A stretch of 7,194 nt of DNA from Spirosoma fluviale (GTDB taxonomy: Bacteria; Bacteroidota; Bacteroidia; Cytophagales; Spirosomataceae). The DNA is taken from contig CAMDSI010000106.1 in NCBI GenBank assembly GCA_945906915.1, positions 1 through 7,194 of the forward strand, read 5' to 3'. Made by a program: the position numbers and the translations under genes. Positions 6,994 through 7,194 of the stretch are shown one piece after another (the stretch's first letter is position 1; each line of letters starts with the position of its first letter). Under the pieces are notes generated by a model. That model made no database searches. It worked only from the letters and a program-made list of their open reading frames with translations, and was not told the DNA's origin.

Positions 6994-7194
6994 ATGGCAA
7001 AAATTGATGACATCGATAAAAAGATCCTCGCATTTCTGCACGAAGACGCCTTTCTTTCGAACAAAGAAATGGCACAGCGCCTAGGAATGAGCGCTACTCC
7101 TATCCACGAACGGATTAAACGAATGGAAAAGGACGGCGTGATTACGGGCTACCGCGCGATGATCAACCCAGCTAAACTAGGTAAAACATTAACC
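6994..7194 (+). CDS. Lrp/AsnC family transcriptional regulator, 3' end missing
   Basis: Only the first 67 residues are present and the frame is open at the window end. They form the family's N-terminal winged helix-turn-helix: IDDIDKKIL (4-12) as the opening helix, SNKEMAQRLGMS (22-33) as the second helix and turn, ATPIHERIKRME (34-45) as the recognition helix, and the wing DGVITGYRAMINPAKLG (47-63), which matches the Lrp pattern G-V/I-I-x-G-Y leading into the linker. The missing part should be the C-terminal RAM/AsnC ligand-binding domain, which in this family binds amino acids and drives oligomerisation. The ATG at 6994 gives the canonical N-terminus. It begins 4 bases after the gldH stop, so it is probably cotranscribed. 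The regulated genes and effector cannot be told from this fragment. Confidence 0.93.
   Translation, partial: MAKIDDIDKKILAFLHEDAFLSNKEMAQRLGMSATPIHERIKRMEKDGVITGYRAMINPAKLGKTLT

Noticed and set aside
1..7194. Mobile element, defence system or CRISPR array
   Set aside because: No transposase, integrase, toxin, nuclease cassette, terminal inverted repeats or spaced direct repeats were seen; the only clear repeat is the coding one in ricT.

Overview
The window reads as an ordinary chromosomal stretch of a member of the Bacteroidota, plausibly Cytophagales-like, though the rank below phylum is a guess. Three things point there. It carries a GldH-type gliding lipoprotein gene and a DUF4293 membrane protein, both families essentially confined to this phylum. 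Its RicT (PSP1) protein has the Cys-rich N-terminus typical of the group. Its genes start without clear Shine-Dalgarno sequences. I see no transposase, phage, plasmid, CRISPR, tRNA or rRNA signal. Nearly every base belongs to a gene; no gene-free stretch exceeds about 85 bases.

Layout: the left edge holds the 3' part of a small membrane protein gene (DUF4293, + strand). It meets, tail to tail and with only 3 bases between stop codons, a minus-strand arabinose-5-phosphate isomerase gene (kdsD/kpsF type), whose product makes the precursor of Kdo for lipopolysaccharide. An intergenic region of about 84 bases with a good Bacteroidota -7 promoter element separates kdsD from the divergent recQ.

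From recQ rightward, five + strand genes are packed like one transcription unit: recQ helicase, then 7 bases to purD (purine synthesis), which overlaps ricT by 11 bases (PSP1 protein with a repetitive Arg/Pro/Gly tail), which overlaps gldH by about 32 bases (lipoprotein), then 4 bases to an Lrp/AsnC-type regulator cut by the window end. The functions (DNA repair, nucleotide synthesis, RNA metabolism, envelope/motility, transcription control) form no obvious pathway, so this looks like a housekeeping cluster held together by compaction rather than a dedicated system.

I found no convincing undescribed system. The points most worth a second look are the TTG start and promoter of kdsD, the duplicated 27-residue repeat in the RicT tail (amino-acid identical, all base changes synonymous), the out-of-frame overlap of that tail with the GldH signal peptide, and the extra C-terminal region and acidic insert of RecQ.
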